From: Sulfurovum sp. 16-42-52
GTDB taxonomy: Bacteria > Campylobacterota > Campylobacteria > Campylobacterales > Sulfurovaceae
Reading direction: 5' to 3'
Assembly: GCA_002281755.1 (NCBI GenBank)
Contig: NCHB01000035.1
Span: 1-32,590, forward strand
Length of the DNA stretch: 32,590 nucleotides
Shown here: piece by piece, positions 32,145 through 32,590 of the stretch
Layout: every line of letters begins with the position of its first letter
How positions within the stretch are numbered: the stretch's first letter is position 1
Made by a program: the position numbers and the translations under genes
Notes under the pieces: model-generated
What the model was told of the DNA's origin: nothing
The model's database searches: none
The model's input: the letters and a program-made list of their open reading frames with translations, nothing else

Positions 32145-32590
32145 TAGAATACCGCCTTTTCTTTACATGCAGTGATATTGACATCGTCACTGATACGCTC
32201 GTGTTTACAGATCTTAAAGCGTATAGTGCGCCCGCCTCCTTGAAATTTGAAAGTGGCGACATTTTTCATCAGTAATGATTTGGTAGTACCTAGTGCAGTG
32301 GCTGGTGTAGGGTTGAAGTTGTAATACAAATACAAATCTCCACCCTCTACCACAAGCGCATAAGAACTCCACGCTAGTTTATAGTGTTCGACGATGCGTG
32401 TTGCGCCTGTTCCGCTTAGTGTCAGCGTATCTGCGTCACTAATCGAAGCATTGTAATCAGTTAAATCATCTGGAAAATATACGGCTAGATTTGTAGATGA
32501 TGAAAGATTATTTTTTATCGTAGTAGTAAGACCTAATGCCGATCCAGGAGTCTCAAGGGAGGTTTGTGTACTTGTATTGATGTCACAAAA
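32144..32590 (-). CDS. C-terminal part of a minor-pilin-like protein (cut by window edge)
   Basis: An open frame of at least 148 codons enters from the right edge and ends at TAA 32144-32146, sharing a base with the next ATG. No stop occurs up to 32590, so the start lies outside. The visible part is rich in Ser/Thr/Asn with an ending FKICKHERISDDVNITACKE that has two Cys. The context, upstream of two pseudopilins and coupled to them, suggests a third pilin-like protein. Its N-terminus is needed to confirm this. Confidence 0.65.
   Translation of the reverse strand, partial: FCDINTSTQTSLETPGSALGLTTTIKNNLSSSTNLAVYFPDDLTDYNASISDADTLTLSGTGATRIVEHYKLAWSSYALVVEGGDLYLYYNFNPTPATALGTTKSLLMKNVATFKFQGGGRTIRFKICKHERISDDVNITACKEKAVF

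Overview
The window looks like chromosome of a Campylobacterota (epsilonproteobacterial) chemolithotroph, probably close to Sulfurovum or Sulfurimonas. This rests on a futalosine-pathway menaquinone gene (mqnC), cbb3-oxidase maturation genes (ccoI, ccoS), the kdsA-ribH-nusB gene order known from Helicobacter and Campylobacter, TATAAT-type -10 boxes with weak or absent -35 boxes, and low-to-moderate GC. The species assignment is inference.

Layout. (1) Positions 1-11,156, minus strand: a surface-polysaccharide operon. It runs rfbA, rfbC, rfbD, an MNT/HEPN toxin-antitoxin-like pair, rfbB, wzm, an ORF6N-domain gene, wzt, a methyltransferase, a two-domain glycosyltransferase and a sulfotransferase, ending in decayed sulfotransferase-like remnants. 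It would make dTDP-L-rhamnose, assemble a decorated glycan and export it by an ABC (Wzm/Wzt) route. Genes from rfbA to wzt overlap or abut at stop/start codons, so the non-polysaccharide genes (MNT/HEPN, ORF6N) are translationally embedded. (2) 11,237-14,923, minus: a CPA2-type cation/proton antiporter, galU, galE and a YfaZ-like outer-membrane protein. (3) 14,976-17,575, minus: ccoS and ccoI. (4) 17,645-20,617, plus: a small membrane protein, rho, murI and a tiny membrane protein with an acidic repeat tail. (5) 20,632-23,056, minus: trpS and der. (6) 23,163-30,296, plus: an EamA transporter, kdsA, ribH, nusB, mqnC, an M16-like protein without its zinc motif, and recG, which ends inside a 7-bp tandem repeat. 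(7) 30,355-32,590, minus: long-form hpf and a pseudopilin cluster cut by the window edge.

Points of most interest: the translationally coupled MNT/HEPN pair inside the rhamnose genes; the ORF6N gene between the two subunits of one ABC exporter; a frameshifted methyltransferase whose missing C-terminal tail can still be read; sulfotransferase-family debris at the operon end; an apparent in-frame deletion right after the phosphorylation motif of CcoI; and several strong inverted repeats in leaders and intergenic regions (hpf, M16/recG, mqnC/M16). No tRNA, rRNA, CRISPR array or insertion sequence was seen. No gene-free stretch exceeds about 300 bases except the left edge (1-320), which holds the sulfotransferase remnants and a promoter-like box.
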